From Clostridiales bacterium UBA1234 (GTDB lineage: Bacteria; Bacillota; Clostridia; TANB77; UBA1234), in the NCBI GenBank assembly GCA_002308995.1, contig DBWQ01000007.1, forward strand, positions 1 to 64,000: 64,000 nt of DNA. The letters are read 5' to 3'. Each line of letters opens with the position of its first letter. The first letter of the stretch is position 1. Both the position numbers and the translations under genes were made by a program. This document shows, piece after piece, positions 24,768 to 33,822 of the stretch. The notes beneath the pieces are model-generated. The model did no database searches. It had not been told where the DNA came from and saw only the letters and a list, made by a program, of their open reading frames with translations.

Positions 24768-25289
24768 TTACAACAGATAATAATTATTCTTAGTTCGATT
24801 GAGTAAATCGGATAGTCGATATAAAAATGAAAAAGAAATAATAGTAATAAACATATTATAGACGGCTTCTTTGGCAAGTTCCATTCCCCAAAAAATTGGC
24901 GTCAATTCGATTTTAAATAGCAATATATTCAAAAGAAGAATGATTCCTTCAAAGACCACCGTTCCAACACCTACCATAGCAACGGCTGTTGTACGATTTT
25001 CTTTAGAAAAATCTTGTCCAACTCTACCACATAAATAACCAAGCAAAAGGTACGCCGAAAGAAATGCTCCCAAGCATTTTCCTTCTATCAAATCAAGCAT
25101 CATTCCATAAACGGCTCCCACTCCCGCTCCACGTTCTTTGCCCGTCATGAGTCCAACCGATGCTACCAAAACTACTCCTAAGTTAGCAGTAGTTCCCACC
25201 AATCGAATGAGATCGAACACATTAAATTGCAACATTATGACAAATAGTATTACCATTAGTACAATTAAATAAATGGATAAATCTCTCAT
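24768..25289 (-). CDS. mreD: Rod-shape protein MreD
   Basis: The 173-residue membrane protein has about five to six helices and the MreD-like pattern (GLMTGKERGAGVGAVYGMMLDLIEGKCLGAF). It overlaps the mreC stop by 4 bases (ATGA type), so translation is coupled, and it precedes PBP2. This mreB-mreC-mreD-PBP2 order is standard for Firmicutes. Confidence 0.93.
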   Translation of the reverse strand: MRDLSIYLIVLMVILFVIMLQFNVFDLIRLVGTTANLGVVLVASVGLMTGKERGAGVGAVYGMMLDLIEGKCLGAFLSAYLLLGYLCGRVGQDFSKENRTTAVAMVGVGTVVFEGIILLLNILLFKIELTPIFWGMELAKEAVYNMFITIISFSFLYRLSDLLNRTKNNYYLL

Positions 25290-26122
25290 GGTTCCTCCAC
25301 CTTTTGCACAATAATTGCCACAGTCTCTAGCTTTTCAAAATTGACTTGCGATTCAATGACTGCTTCGTTTTCTAAAGGATTATTCTTTTGCTCAAAACTT
25401 TTTATCTTACCAATGACAATGCCTTTCGGATAAATTCCACCCATCCCAGAGGTCTCAATTTTATCCCCTTCAATTAAAGATACCCCTATCGGAATATTGG
25501 TCACTTTCATTTGGTTTTTAGAGGAAAGGCCTAAATGTCCTTTGGTAATCACATGATCTCTTGTCCTAGTAATTCTTGCTGAAACAGCATTTCCTGCATC
25601 TAAAATAGAAACTAGTTTGGCCGTATGCCCCGTGACAGATTGAATATATCCCACTAGACCATCCTTACAGATAACCGCACTATTGGGCATAACACCATCT
25701 TTTTCTCCCTTATTAATCGTATAGACGTGGCTCCAATTACTACTTGACATTAAGATAATATCTGCAATCACAACATCATAATTAGGATAAGATTCTTTCA
25801 AATTTTCTTGCTTCACTAAATTGTTATTCTCTGCAACAATCACTTCATAATCTGCCATCTTTTCTTTCAGTGTTTTTACTTCTTCCTTTAAGCGTTCATT
25901 TTCTTCTTTGAGCAATTTGATATCTTGAAAGAAAAGCTTTTTATCCTCTTTCCAAAACTGTCTCACATATACAATCGCACGTTGTGGGAGCGTTACCAAA
26001 TCTGATGTAATTTCTTCTAGAATTGTTACTTTACGCGAAACGCCATTCGTTAAATTAATCAAAGAAAACAATGCAATCACGACAAACATTTTCAAAATAA
26101 CGACTATCTTCTTTTTTTGCAT
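25286..26122 (-). CDS. mreC: Rod-shape protein MreC
   Basis: The 278-residue protein has one N-terminal membrane helix, a coiled coil (about 60-100, KLLKEENERLKEEVKTLKEK) and the C-terminal double beta-barrel typical of MreC. It links MreB with PBP2/RodA outside the membrane. It lies 85 bases downstream of mreB, with a hairpin-forming palindrome in the gap. Confidence 0.95.
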   Translation of the reverse strand: MQKKKIVVILKMFVVIALFSLINLTNGVSRKVTILEEITSDLVTLPQRAIVYVRQFWKEDKKLFFQDIKLLKEENERLKEEVKTLKEKMADYEVIVAENNNLVKQENLKESYPNYDVVIADIILMSSSNWSHVYTINKGEKDGVMPNSAVICKDGLVGYIQSVTGHTAKLVSILDAGNAVSARITRTRDHVITKGHLGLSSKNQMKVTNIPIGVSLIEGDKIETSGMGGIYPKGIVIGKIKSFEQKNNPLENEAVIESQVNFEKLETVAIIVQKVEEP

Positions 26123-26166
26123 TGTTCTCCCTCCTTATTTAATCTTCTTTTTACATCAAAATAGCG

Positions 26167-26198
26167 ATATACATTGACAAAATATAGTCAATGTATAT
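26167..26198. repeat. Perfect palindromic hairpin between mreB and mreC
   Basis: ATATACATTGAC (26167-26178) and GTCAATGTATAT (26187-26198) with an 8-base loop. It lacks a convincing T-run, so it may be a processing site or weak attenuator inside the operon. Confidence 0.65.
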
Positions 26199-26207
26199 CC
26201 TAAGAAA

Positions 26208-27228
26208 CTAACGTCTTTTGGCATTCACCAAAACGCCTTTTAGATTATCTAAGTTTTCTAACACTTTGCCAGCACCTTTTACCACACAATCTAGTGGGTT
26301 CTCAGCAACATTAACAGGAATTCCTGTTTCTAGCGCAAGAAGTCGGTCAAAATTTTTGATAAGCGCTCCTCCTCCAGAAATCGTAATTCCATTCACCATA
26401 ATATCCGCTGCAAGTTCAGGCGGTGTTTTTTCAAGCGTCATCTTGACGCCATCCACAATTTGCATGATAACTTCTTTCATTGCTTCTTCTGTATGTACCG
26501 AAGTAAGGGTAATCGTTCTAGGAAGACCTGTAGAAAAGTCTCTTCCTTTCACATCCATTTCTTCTGTAGTCATAGAAGGATAGGCACAGCCAATCGACAT
26601 CTTAATTTCTTCTGCCGTTGTTTCTCCAATGGCAACATTAAACTTCTTTTTCACGTAGTCAATAATTGCCTCATTTAATTCGTCTCCCGCAATACGAAGT
26701 GATTTACTGGTAACAACACCACCTAAAGAAATGACACATATTTCACTAGTGCCCCCACCAATATCTACAATCATCGTACCACTTGGTTCCCCAATTTTAA
26801 GTCCTGCTCCAATCGCTGCAGCCATTGGCTCTTCCATTAAATACACTTCTCTTGCCCCAGCTTTTTCTGTTGATTCTATCACTGCTCTTTCTTCCACTTC
26901 TGTTACTCCTGTTGGCACACAAATGACAACTCTTGGACGAGCAATCACATATCTTTTACATGCTTTTGCTACAAAATACTTTAGCATCATACTCGTTGCT
27001 GTAAAATCTGCAATTACTCCATCTTTTAATGGTCTGATTGCATCTAAATTCTCCGGTGTTCTTCCGAAGCATTTCTTTTGCTTCAGTTCCTGCTGCAACA
27101 ACTTGCCCCGTATATTTATCCACAGCAACGACAGATGGTTCTCGAATAATGATGCCTTTTCCTTTTAAATGTACCAATGTATTTGCTGTTCCCAAATCAA
27201 TTCCAATATCTTTTGCAAAAAAGCCCAT
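26208..27228 (-). CDS. mreB: Actin-like rod-shape protein MreB, CGG-recoded
   Basis: MreB is a membrane-associated ATPase filament that guides wall synthesis. The ATG at 27228 reads [20 protein letters not shown], the normal start with phosphate-1 motif. It runs to GTEAKEML, then meets CGG (27064-27066) and goes out of frame. Skipping the C gives [20 protein letters not shown], perfectly matching MreB, whose MLGRTP glycine is conserved. It continues through [12 protein letters not shown] to 26208, for 339 residues, normal length. Neither fragment alone contains a complete ATPase fold. GAGGTGAAAAC precedes the ATG. Upstream is radC, downstream mreC. Confidence 0.94.
27063..27066 (-). other. 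CGG +1 recoding site in mreB (CGGA)
   Basis: Zero-frame ATG-CTT-CGG-AAG leaves the MreB frame. ATG-CTT-(C)GGA-AGA-ACA restores the conserved MLGRTP motif. Confidence 0.9.
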
Positions 27229-27240
27229 GTTTTCACCTCT

Positions 27241-27924
27241 TTATATTTTCTTTAATCTTTTTAGGCTTGAAAAAGTTGAATCGCCAACAATCACATGATC
27301 AATTAATCGTATTCCAAAAAGAATCCCTGCTTCTTTCACTTTTTGAGTACATTTTAAATCATCTTCGCTAGGATTAACATCTCCACTAGGATGATTATGT
27401 ACAAGTACAATGCCATGTGCGCCACATTTGATTGGCTCTCTATAAATATCCTTCATCTCTATACTCGCAGTATTTAACTGTCCCACTGCATTTTGAATGA
27501 TTTGAATCACACGATGATGAGAATCCAGTAAAATCGTTTTAATAATCTCTCTTTTTTCATGTTTAAACTCTGCTCCTATAAGATGGTAAACATCTTCTGG
27601 AGAAGTTAATTGTTTTTGGAGAAACGAATTCGGCTTTGTTGCACGATTAGCAATCTCACATACAGCTTTTAATTCGATGGCTTTCACACGACCAATCCCT
27701 TCTTTTTTTCTTAATTCTTGAAGGGAAAAATCATTTAGAAAGCTAATACCTCTTTCTTTCGTATCATCCTTTAACAAGTTTTGTGCAATTTCAATAGCAG
27801 TCAAATTTTTGGTTCCTGTTTTAATCACAATTGCCATTAATTCTGCAAGCGATAAACTCTCTGCCCCATAAGCTTCTAATTTTTCATAAGGGCGTTCCAT
27901 ACAAGGTAATTCTTTTAGTTTCAT
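27241..27924 (-). CDS. radC: RadC-family JAB-domain protein
   Basis: The 227-residue protein has an N-terminal helix-hairpin-helix region (LRKKEGIGRVKAIELKAVCE) and a C-terminal JAB/MPN domain with the metal motif HNHPSGDVNPSEDD. Its DNA-repair role is doubtful in the family. It is the first gene of the radC-mreBCD-PBP2-minC operon, as in Bacillus, starting 12 bases before mreB. AAAGGAGAGG precedes the ATG. Confidence 0.94.
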   Translation of the reverse strand: MKLKELPCMERPYEKLEAYGAESLSLAELMAIVIKTGTKNLTAIEIAQNLLKDDTKERGISFLNDFSLQELRKKEGIGRVKAIELKAVCEIANRATKPNSFLQKQLTSPEDVYHLIGAEFKHEKREIIKTILLDSHHRVIQIIQNAVGQLNTASIEMKDIYREPIKCGAHGIVLVHNHPSGDVNPSEDDLKCTQKVKEAGILFGIRLIDHVIVGDSTFSSLKRLKKI

Positions 27925-28014
27925 AAAAAGACCTCTCCTTTACGATTTGTCCTCAAACCGTAAACTGATTGTGTCTCTTCTTTCTCTTCCTTTTTCTGGC
28001 CCCTTTTTAAAAAC

Positions 28015-28043
28015 ATTATAACGATTTCTGTCTTTCTTTTCAA
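28015..28043 (-). promoter_or_regulatory. Promoter of radC-mre operon
   Basis: On the minus strand, TTGAAA (28038-28043), a 17-base spacer and TATAAT (28015-28020). A tandem TTTTTAAGTA repeat (28051-28070, plus-strand reading) lies just upstream. Confidence 0.85.
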
Positions 28044-28090
28044 GTGGATTTTTAAGTATTTTTAAGTATCCGTAAGGTTTAAAAGGATAT

Positions 28091-28103
28091 CTTTCGACAA
28101 AAG
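28091..28103 (-). promoter_or_regulatory. Single Spo0A-box match upstream of radC-mre promoter
   Basis: The minus strand reads CTTTTGTCGAAAG, a near-perfect 0A box, about 48 bases upstream of the -35. Confidence 0.4.
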
Positions 28104-28110
28104 AATTCAT

Positions 28111-28146
28111 TAAAAAAAGACATTCTACTTTTTTAGTAAAATGTCT
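28111..28146 (-). terminator. Terminator of PLD-like gene
   Basis: The hairpin AGACATTTTACT / AGTAGAATGTCT is followed by a T-run on the minus strand, 20 bases after the stop at 28166. Confidence 0.9.
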
Positions 28147-28165
28147 CTTGCCCTTTTCTTAATCC

Positions 28166-29392
28166 TTATTCAATTCCAAATCTTCTTTTGGTTCCTTTGA
28201 TGGTATTCGTTAAATATCTTTCCCATATCGCATACTCATTCGAACCTTCACGAATGATTTCTAAACGATACTGTGTTGCTGATAGTTTCATAATCCTAAC
28301 AATATCGGCATCAGCAAGCCCAAGTTTTTCCATTTCTTCAGAAATCAGTGAGATACCCTTGCCATTATCTTTTATTTCCACTGTCATATTTTTGGATTGA
28401 TTATCACGGTTGTCAATTACCTCCATACTCATCGCATCACTAAATGGTAAGAATTCTCCCAAAAACATTGCCAAATTTTTAGGAATCTTCATTTCCTGAT
28501 CTGTCAATTTTCCTACTTCCATAATTAGGGAGGTCATCGCCTTAAAATCTGACTCTTTTAAATCCTTAACAATTCTTGACTTCTTAACTTCTTTTTGCGC
28601 TTTTTCTTTTCCTAGTAATCGATCTAAATCCTCTTCTGTTTTATTGGTTTCAGCAAAAGCATCTATTTTAGCTTCTTTTTCCGCTTCCATTTCTACATTT
28701 TTTCTAAGGGAAATACCTTCGTCGAATTCAATTTCGAAATCTTCTAAATCATCTTGATGAATCATTCCTAAGCCAACACCCTCATCATACACTTGTTCCC
28801 CAATCACTTGCTCTTTATCACCATATAGCTCACTAATACTTGGAATTTTACGATCAATAATTCTTGAAACAATTTCTCCCTTCATCGCAAGAAGTGCAAT
28901 ATCATCCTTGTCTGCATTTTTAAAGATGGCAAGTGCTTCCTCCATCTGTTTTAAAAAGCGAGTGAAAAGCTCTTTGTCTTCTGTTTCATAACAAATCTCC
29001 GTAATAAGACAAGTGTTTTCCACAAGTCCACCCTCTGAAAACTTTCCGCCAGAAATATATATGTAAGAAGGTTTGTTATCAGACTTAAAAACATATAATC
29101 TAGTTTCTACTTTACTAGTATCTCCATTCACATTAATGCTGAGATTCGCTCCTAAATTCAAAACTTTTAATAACACATCTTTTGATGTGTTTTTACGATC
29201 AACACCAACGCATATATGAATCTTTATTCCTCTTTCTGAAGCACTTTTTAAATCCTCCTCTAAATAATCAATGGCAGAATCCTTGGCAATACCAGAAATA
29301 ATAAAAACCTCTCCAAAATCTTCTCCAAGCCTTTGTTTTAAAATATCTCCCATGGTCTTTTCTTTTGGCTGATTGAAATAGTTTATTTTCAT
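28166..29392 (-). CDS. PLD-like-domain protein, function unknown
   Basis: In this 408-residue soluble protein, residues 1-150 resemble the N-terminal half of phospholipase-D-like (restriction or helicase-associated) domains: EVFIISGIAKDSAIDYLEE... GIKIHICVGVDRKNTSKDVL... SYIYISGGKF. The usual HKD catalytic motif is replaced, so catalysis is doubtful. The middle is acidic and coiled, and the C-terminal 120 residues are unrecognised. A good promoter and AAGGAG precede the ATG. It is monocistronic, between divergent mazF and the radC operon. Confidence 0.65.
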   Translation of the reverse strand: MKINYFNQPKEKTMGDILKQRLGEDFGEVFIISGIAKDSAIDYLEEDLKSASERGIKIHICVGVDRKNTSKDVLLKVLNLGANLSINVNGDTSKVETRLYVFKSDNKPSYIYISGGKFSEGGLVENTCLITEICYETEDKELFTRFLKQMEEALAIFKNADKDDIALLAMKGEIVSRIIDRKIPSISELYGDKEQVIGEQVYDEGVGLGMIHQDDLEDFEIEFDEGISLRKNVEMEAEKEAKIDAFAETNKTEEDLDRLLGKEKAQKEVKKSRIVKDLKESDFKAMTSLIMEVGKLTDQEMKIPKNLAMFLGEFLPFSDAMSMEVIDNRDNQSKNMTVEIKDNGKGISLISEEMEKLGLADADIVRIMKLSATQYRLEIIREGSNEYAIWERYLTNTIKGTKRRFGIE

Positions 29393-29428
29393 AAATATGC
29401 GCTCCTTTTGTATCTAAATTCTATCAAA

Positions 29429-29457
29429 ATTTTAGCATAATATGATAAAAAATGCAA
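29429..29457 (-). promoter_or_regulatory. Extended -10 promoter of PLD-like gene
   Basis: On the minus strand, TTGCAT (29452-29457), a 17-base spacer and TAAAAT (29429-29434), preceded by TGC (extended -10). Confidence 0.6.
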
Positions 29458-29608
29458 TCAAAAGTCATAAACTGACAAAATTATCCAAAAACGATTTCTG
29501 CCAGGGACGTCCTTTATGATTTTTGCATATATTTTAATGAATAGATTTTCTATTCAAGGACACAATGATAGTAAGAAAATTATGACACATATAATAGAGG
29601 TGAGTCAT

Positions 29609-29953
29609 GTGACAATTAAAAGAGGCGAAATGTATTTTGCAGACTTAAGCCCTGTTGTGGGTTCCGAACAAGGAGGAATTCGACCCGTTTTGATTGTACA
29701 AAACGATATTGGAAATAAATTTAGTCCCACGGTCATCGCAGCAGCGATTACCTCTCAAACTGAAAAAAATAAACTTCCCACCCATATTCATATCCACTCA
29801 AAAGAACATGGATTAATGAAAAATTCCATTATCTTAGCTGAGCAAATTCGAACGATTGATAAATCTCGTTTAAAAGAAAAAATTGGGCAAGTAGATGAAG
29901 CTATTATGGGGCAAGTCAATAATGCATTAGGCATTAGTTTCGGTCTAAGCTAA
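29609..29953 (+). CDS. mazF: MazF/PemK-family endoribonuclease (EndoA-like)
   Basis: The 114-residue protein has the MazF core [31 protein letters not shown] and ends [19 protein letters not shown], close to Bacillus EndoA, an mRNA interferase. I use the GTG at 29609, because AGAGGTGAG lies 8 bases upstream. A longer ATG start at 29516 lacks one. No MazE-type antitoxin gene is directly upstream, so any antitoxin is elsewhere. A strong hairpin follows. Confidence 0.92.
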   Translation: MTIKRGEMYFADLSPVVGSEQGGIRPVLIVQNDIGNKFSPTVIAAAITSQTEKNKLPTHIHIHSKEHGLMKNSIILAEQIRTIDKSRLKEKIGQVDEAIMGQVNNALGISFGLS

Positions 29954-29961
29954 CACAATCA

Positions 29962-30006
29962 AGAGGATTTCTTAAGCTACTTACTTAAGAAATCCTCTAT
30001 TTTTTG
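29962..30006 (+). terminator. Terminator of mazF (overlaps dusB 3' end)
   Basis: A perfect 15-bp stem AGAGGATTTCTTAAG / CTTAAGAAATCCTCT followed by ATTTTTTGG on the plus strand. The right arm is part of the last dusB codons. Confidence 0.85.
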
Positions 30007-30919
30007 GATTAATTCTGCTTGGTTGTCTATTTGGTTTACCACACTTCTCATTTCTGTCGCATAAGGTAGTCCCTTAATATACCATGCAATCCATTTGCGC
30101 ATTTCTCTTACCGCTATATATTCCCCCTTATCTTTAGAAAGCATGGCTAGATGTTTCAGTATCATCTGTTTCATCATTTCTTTTGATTTAAAAATCTCCC
30201 TTTTTTCAAGAATTTCTTGGAATATCCACGGATTTCCTAAACTTGCTCTGCCAATCATAATCGCATCACAACCCGTTTCTCGAAACATTTTTTCCGCTGT
30301 TTCAAAGCTTACTACATCTCCATTTCCAATCACAGGAATAGAAACAGCATCTTTCACTCTTTTAATGATATCCCAATCTGCCTTTCCAGTATAAAATTCT
30401 TCTCTTGTTCTGCCATGAATGGTAATTGCCGCCACATGATTCTTCTCCGCAATTTTAGCAATCTCTACTGCATTAATATGATCCGCATCCCATCCTTTTC
30501 GAATCTTGATGGTAACAGGAACTTTTGCCTTTTCAACCACTTTTCCGTGTGATTTCATCAATGAGATCAGGGTGAAGCATTAGCCTAGAACCATCTTCAT
30601 TTTTCACCACTTTCGGTGCAGGACACCCCATATTAATATCTATCAAATCTGCCTGCTCGCTAATGCTTTCTGCGACATTCGCCATCATATCACTATCAGA
30701 GCCAAAGATTTGAATAGCAAAAGGCGTTTCATTCGGCGCTTTTTTCATTAACTGACTGGTTTTTTCATCATGATAAAAAAGTCCCTTCGCACTCACCATT
30801 TCGCTTACCGTAAGTCCTGCGCCAAACTCCTTGCAGATACTACGATATGTCACATCCGTAATTCCCGCCATCGGTGCTAAAAAAACAGCATTATTTGTTT
30901 CCACATTTCCAATTTTCAT
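29977..30919 (-). CDS. dusB: tRNA-dihydrouridine synthase, CGG-recoded
   Basis: DusB reduces uridines in tRNA with FMN. The N-terminal part has VFLAPMAGITDVTYR and INMGCPAPKVVKNEDG (catalytic Cys in MGCPAP). It reads to DLIDEIT, then meets CGG (30545-30547) and stops two codons after it. Dropping the C gives ITGKVVEKAKVPVTIKIRKGWD and the remaining barrel (HGRTREEFYTGKADWDII, IGNGDV, MIGRASLGNPW). The result is 313 residues, a normal length. AGAGGAAG precedes the ATG. Without the shift the FMN barrel would be cut in half. Confidence 0.92.
30544..30547 (-). other. CGG +1 recoding site in dusB (CGGA)
   Basis: Zero-frame ATC-ACA-CGG-AAA-AGT-GGT is followed by TGA. ATC-ACA-(C)GGA-AAA-GTG-GTT continues the barrel. 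Confidence 0.85.
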
Positions 30920-30954
30920 ATGTTTCTTCCTCTTTTTCTTGTCAAAATCAAAAA

Positions 30955-32059
30955 TTATTCAAACATCTTTTTGTTTCTTCTACCACTGACACTAAGAACG
31001 AGTCCCAGTGCAATAAAATTTGTCAGCATCGCACTTCCACCATAACTAATAAAAGGAAGAGGAATTCCTGTAATCGGCATTAATCCAATATTCATTCCTA
31101 CGTTTTCTATAAAATGAGCCAAAAACATGCTTGCGGCGCCTATGGAAAGAAAAGAACCGTAATCGTCCTTTGCCGTTTTGGCAATATAAAAGCTTTTAAC
31201 GATTAACAACACAAACAGTATTACCACAAGGGTAGATACCACAAATCCCATTTCTTCTGAAATCACTGCAAAAATAAAATCTGTCGTTTTCATTGGCAAA
31301 TACCCTAATTGCGACTGGTTACCATTATGAAGCCCCATGCCCCACATTTGACCAGAACCAACAGCAAGCTCCGATTGAATGATATTATAACCGGCACCAC
31401 TAGGATCCATTCCAGGGTTTAAGAAAACGGTAATTCTATTCTTCGCATAATCCGGTAAAACATATTGATACGCTAGGAATACACTAATCACAACCGTCAC
31501 AATGGCTCCCAAAACATACCAACCACTAATCCCCGCAATAAAAATCATCATAGCAGCCACCACTAAGAATACCATTGCCGTACCATAATCTGGTTGTAAC
31601 GCCAATAGGATACAAGGAACTGCTACATAGATTAATACTAGAATCACATAAAACGGATGATTTAGTTTGCCTCTTTTTTTAAAAAACTCCAATAGTTTTC
31701 CAAGACCTATAATGAGAGTAATCTTGGCAATTTCCCCTGGTTGGATACTGATATTGCCTAATTGAAACCAGCTTCTTGCTCCATAGATAGGGGGTGTGAA
31801 CAAAACCGCTATCAAACTCAGTAGTGTTAGAAAATAAATTGGAAGCCATAACTTACCGTAAGATATCGTAATCGATTAGGAGCACCACCATCATGCTCAC
31901 CATCCCCGCACCAAACCAAATCAGTTGTTTGGTCACTTCCTCCATATTGCCATTGACTCCCCCATTTGCACTATGAAGAGCCACAATTCCAATTCCAAAA
32001 AGAACAAGGGCAATCACAATAAGCCCATAATCAATTGATTTAAATATCTTTTTGATCAT
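30955..32059 (-). CDS. rodA: RodA peptidoglycan polymerase (SEDS), CGG-recoded
   Basis: RodA is the SEDS-family glycosyltransferase of the elongation machine. The start MIKKIFKSIDYGLIVIALVL holds the first helices, reading to LIDYDIL. CGG (31856-31858) follows, and TAA is the very next zero-frame codon. Skipping the C gives LGKLWLPIYFLTLLSLIAVLF and the rest: GARSWFQLGNISIQPGEIAKI, the catalytic-loop region, and GIPLPFISYGGSAM. The restored protein has 367 residues and about ten helices, normal for RodA. It follows minE by 74 bases. Its partner PBP2 is at 22660-24762. Confidence 0.92.
31855..31858 (-). other. CGG +1 recoding site in rodA (CGGT)
   Basis: Zero-frame TTA-CGG-TAA stops. TTA-(C)GGT-AAG-TTA-TGG continues RodA. 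Confidence 0.88.
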
Positions 32060-32133
32060 GAATTCACTCCTTATCTATAAAGTCTTCTCCTTAATAAATA
32101 GTGAGGCGCGGAGGATACTACCGCGCCCAATGG

Positions 32134-32820
32134 TTATTCTTCTTTTTTCTTTTTAGTTGCTGCTTTTTTGGTTGTCGTTTTCTTCTTCGTGACTGCCTTT
32201 GGTTTTTCTTCAGGTTCTTCTGTAGGTGTGATTTCCTCTACTTTTGTTTCTTCTTTTACGGTAACCTCCGTATTCTCTACCGCCTTATCAACATTCTTTG
32301 TGATATCCTCTGTCACAAATGATTCCGTGCGTTCTTCGCCAATAGGTGATGGCGTAGAATACTCCTCAGATTCCTGCTCCATGAGTAATTCCTCTTTATT
32401 CTTTTTGGCAAGTTCCTCAATTTGACTTAAAATCTGTTCAGCTGCCGCATCGACCCTTTCCTCTGAAAGTTCAGAAACCATGTCCATATCCATCTCATCT
32501 AACTCACCTTGAGGAGCAACTGGTTTGACATTCTTAATAGGAATATTCGCATAAAGAGCAGGCCCTTCCAGTCCAACTTCCATTCCCCTTGTCAATTCTA
32601 CTTCTAAAGACTCTTCATCAATTTCAATATATTTTTTAATCACATCGATTAATTCCTTTTTCATCATATCAAAGAAATCCGGAGAAACACTCGCACGATC
32701 TTGCATTAAAACAAGTTTTAAACGATCTTTTGCTGCTTGTTTTGATGCGACTTCTCTATCTTTCTTTTGAAATGTTTTCACAAAACTGAAAACAGGTTCA
32801 AACACTTCTTTTAGTTCCAT
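32134..32820 (-). CDS. minE: MinE with long C-terminal tail
   Basis: Residues 1-90 match MinE: an N-terminal membrane and MinD-binding region, KDRLKLVLMQDRASVSPDFFDMMKKELIDVIKKYIEID..., and the dimerisation domain. MinE drives MinD off the membrane. Usual MinE has about 85-90 residues; this one has 228. The extra 130 residues are acidic (SELSEERVDAAAEQIL..., Glu/Thr-rich) and end in a Lys/Thr-rich stretch. It follows minD by 18 bases. TAAGGAGGC precedes the ATG. Confidence 0.9.
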   Translation of the reverse strand: MELKEVFEPVFSFVKTFQKKDREVASKQAAKDRLKLVLMQDRASVSPDFFDMMKKELIDVIKKYIEIDEESLEVELTRGMEVGLEGPALYANIPIKNVKPVAPQGELDEMDMDMVSELSEERVDAAAEQILSQIEELAKKNKEELLMEQESEEYSTPSPIGEERTESFVTEDITKNVDKAVENTEVTVKEETKVEEITPTEEPEEKPKAVTKKKTTTKKAATKKKKEE

Positions 32821-32838
32821 AGATATGCCTCCTTATTT

Positions 32839-33645
32839 TTAGGCTTGCTTCAATGGTTTTGTCCAGAAATCTTTAAATTTTTTCCAAGCACTCTCATCTT
32901 TTCCTGGAATGGTAACAGGAATCTCTTCGCCTAAAATTCTTCTTGCCGTTTCCATATAAGCTTTTCCAGATTGTGATTTGCTATTGGTAACAGAAGGCTC
33001 TCCTTTATTGGTTTGAATAATGACATTTTCATCATCTGGGATAGCACCAATGAGTTTCACAGAAAGAAGTTCGACGATATCATCCGCATCCATCATTTCC
33101 CCTTTTCGAACCATTTTGGTACGAATTCTATTTAAGATAAGCATTGGTTTTGGAAGACTACTGGATTCTAAAAGACCCACGATACGATCCGCATCTCTTA
33201 CAGCAGATACTTCTGGCGTAGTAACTACTAAAGCACGGTCTGCACCAGCAATTGCATTTTTAAAACCTTGTTCTATTCCGGCAGGGCAATCAATAATAAC
33301 ATAGTCAAACTCGATTTTTAATTCCTCACAAATCTTTTTCATTTGTTCTTCATTAAGGGCATTTTTATCTCTTGTTTGAGCGGCAGGAAGCAAAAATAAA
33401 CCCTCATATCTTCTATCTTTAATGAGTGCTTGTTTTAGTTTGCAATTTTCTTCGACAACATCCACAATGTCATACACAATTCTATTTTCTAGGCCCATCA
33501 CCACATCTAAATTTCTAAGACCAATATCCGTATCTACAAGGGCAACTTTCTTGCCCATCATGACAAGTGCTGTTCCTAAATTTGCTGCGCTAGTCGTCTT
33601 TCCCACGCCGCCTTTTCCTGATGTTATGACAATTACTTCTCCCAT
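32839..33645 (-). CDS. minD: Septum-site ATPase MinD
   Basis: The 268-residue ParA-family ATPase has a deviant Walker A (SGKGGVGKTT), the switch DTDIGLRNLDVVMG and IIDCPAGIEQG. The C-terminal amphipathic membrane helix is WKKFKDFWTKPLKQA. It recruits MinC to the membrane and oscillates or localises with MinE. It heads the minD-minE-rodA-dusB unit behind a consensus promoter. Confidence 0.97.
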   Translation of the reverse strand: MGEVIVITSGKGGVGKTTSAANLGTALVMMGKKVALVDTDIGLRNLDVVMGLENRIVYDIVDVVEENCKLKQALIKDRRYEGLFLLPAAQTRDKNALNEEQMKKICEELKIEFDYVIIDCPAGIEQGFKNAIAGADRALVVTTPEVSAVRDADRIVGLLESSSLPKPMLILNRIRTKMVRKGEMMDADDIVELLSVKLIGAIPDDENVIIQTNKGEPSVTNSKSQSGKAYMETARRILGEEIPVTIPGKDESAWKKFKDFWTKPLKQA

Positions 33646-33704
33646 AAATATCCTCCATTCTCCTCATAAAGTCGTGCTTCCGTAGTCTTTTTTGTTACAC
33701 AACT

Positions 33705-33733
33705 ATGATATACATGAATGATAAAAATGTCAA
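33705..33733 (-). promoter_or_regulatory. Promoter of minD operon
   Basis: On the minus strand, TTGACA (33728-33733), a 17-base spacer and TATCAT (33705-33710). Confidence 0.88.
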
Positions 33734-33755
33734 TGGAATCATAGGGGTTTTTTAC

Positions 33756-33787
33756 AAAAATAGAGGTGGCCACAAGTCACCTCTACA
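33756..33787 (-). terminator. Terminator of M18 aminopeptidase gene
   Basis: The hairpin TAGAGGTG / CACCTCTA with a short loop is followed by TTTTTG on the minus strand. Confidence 0.85.
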
Positions 33788-33822
33788 TAATATGATTCTT
33801 TGAAATCCTTCTACGCATATAT

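Noticed and set aside
29516..29608. Longer N-terminus of MazF, or an upstream antitoxin
   Set aside because: No ribosome site at the long start, family proteins begin near TIKRGE, and no antitoxin-like frame is present.
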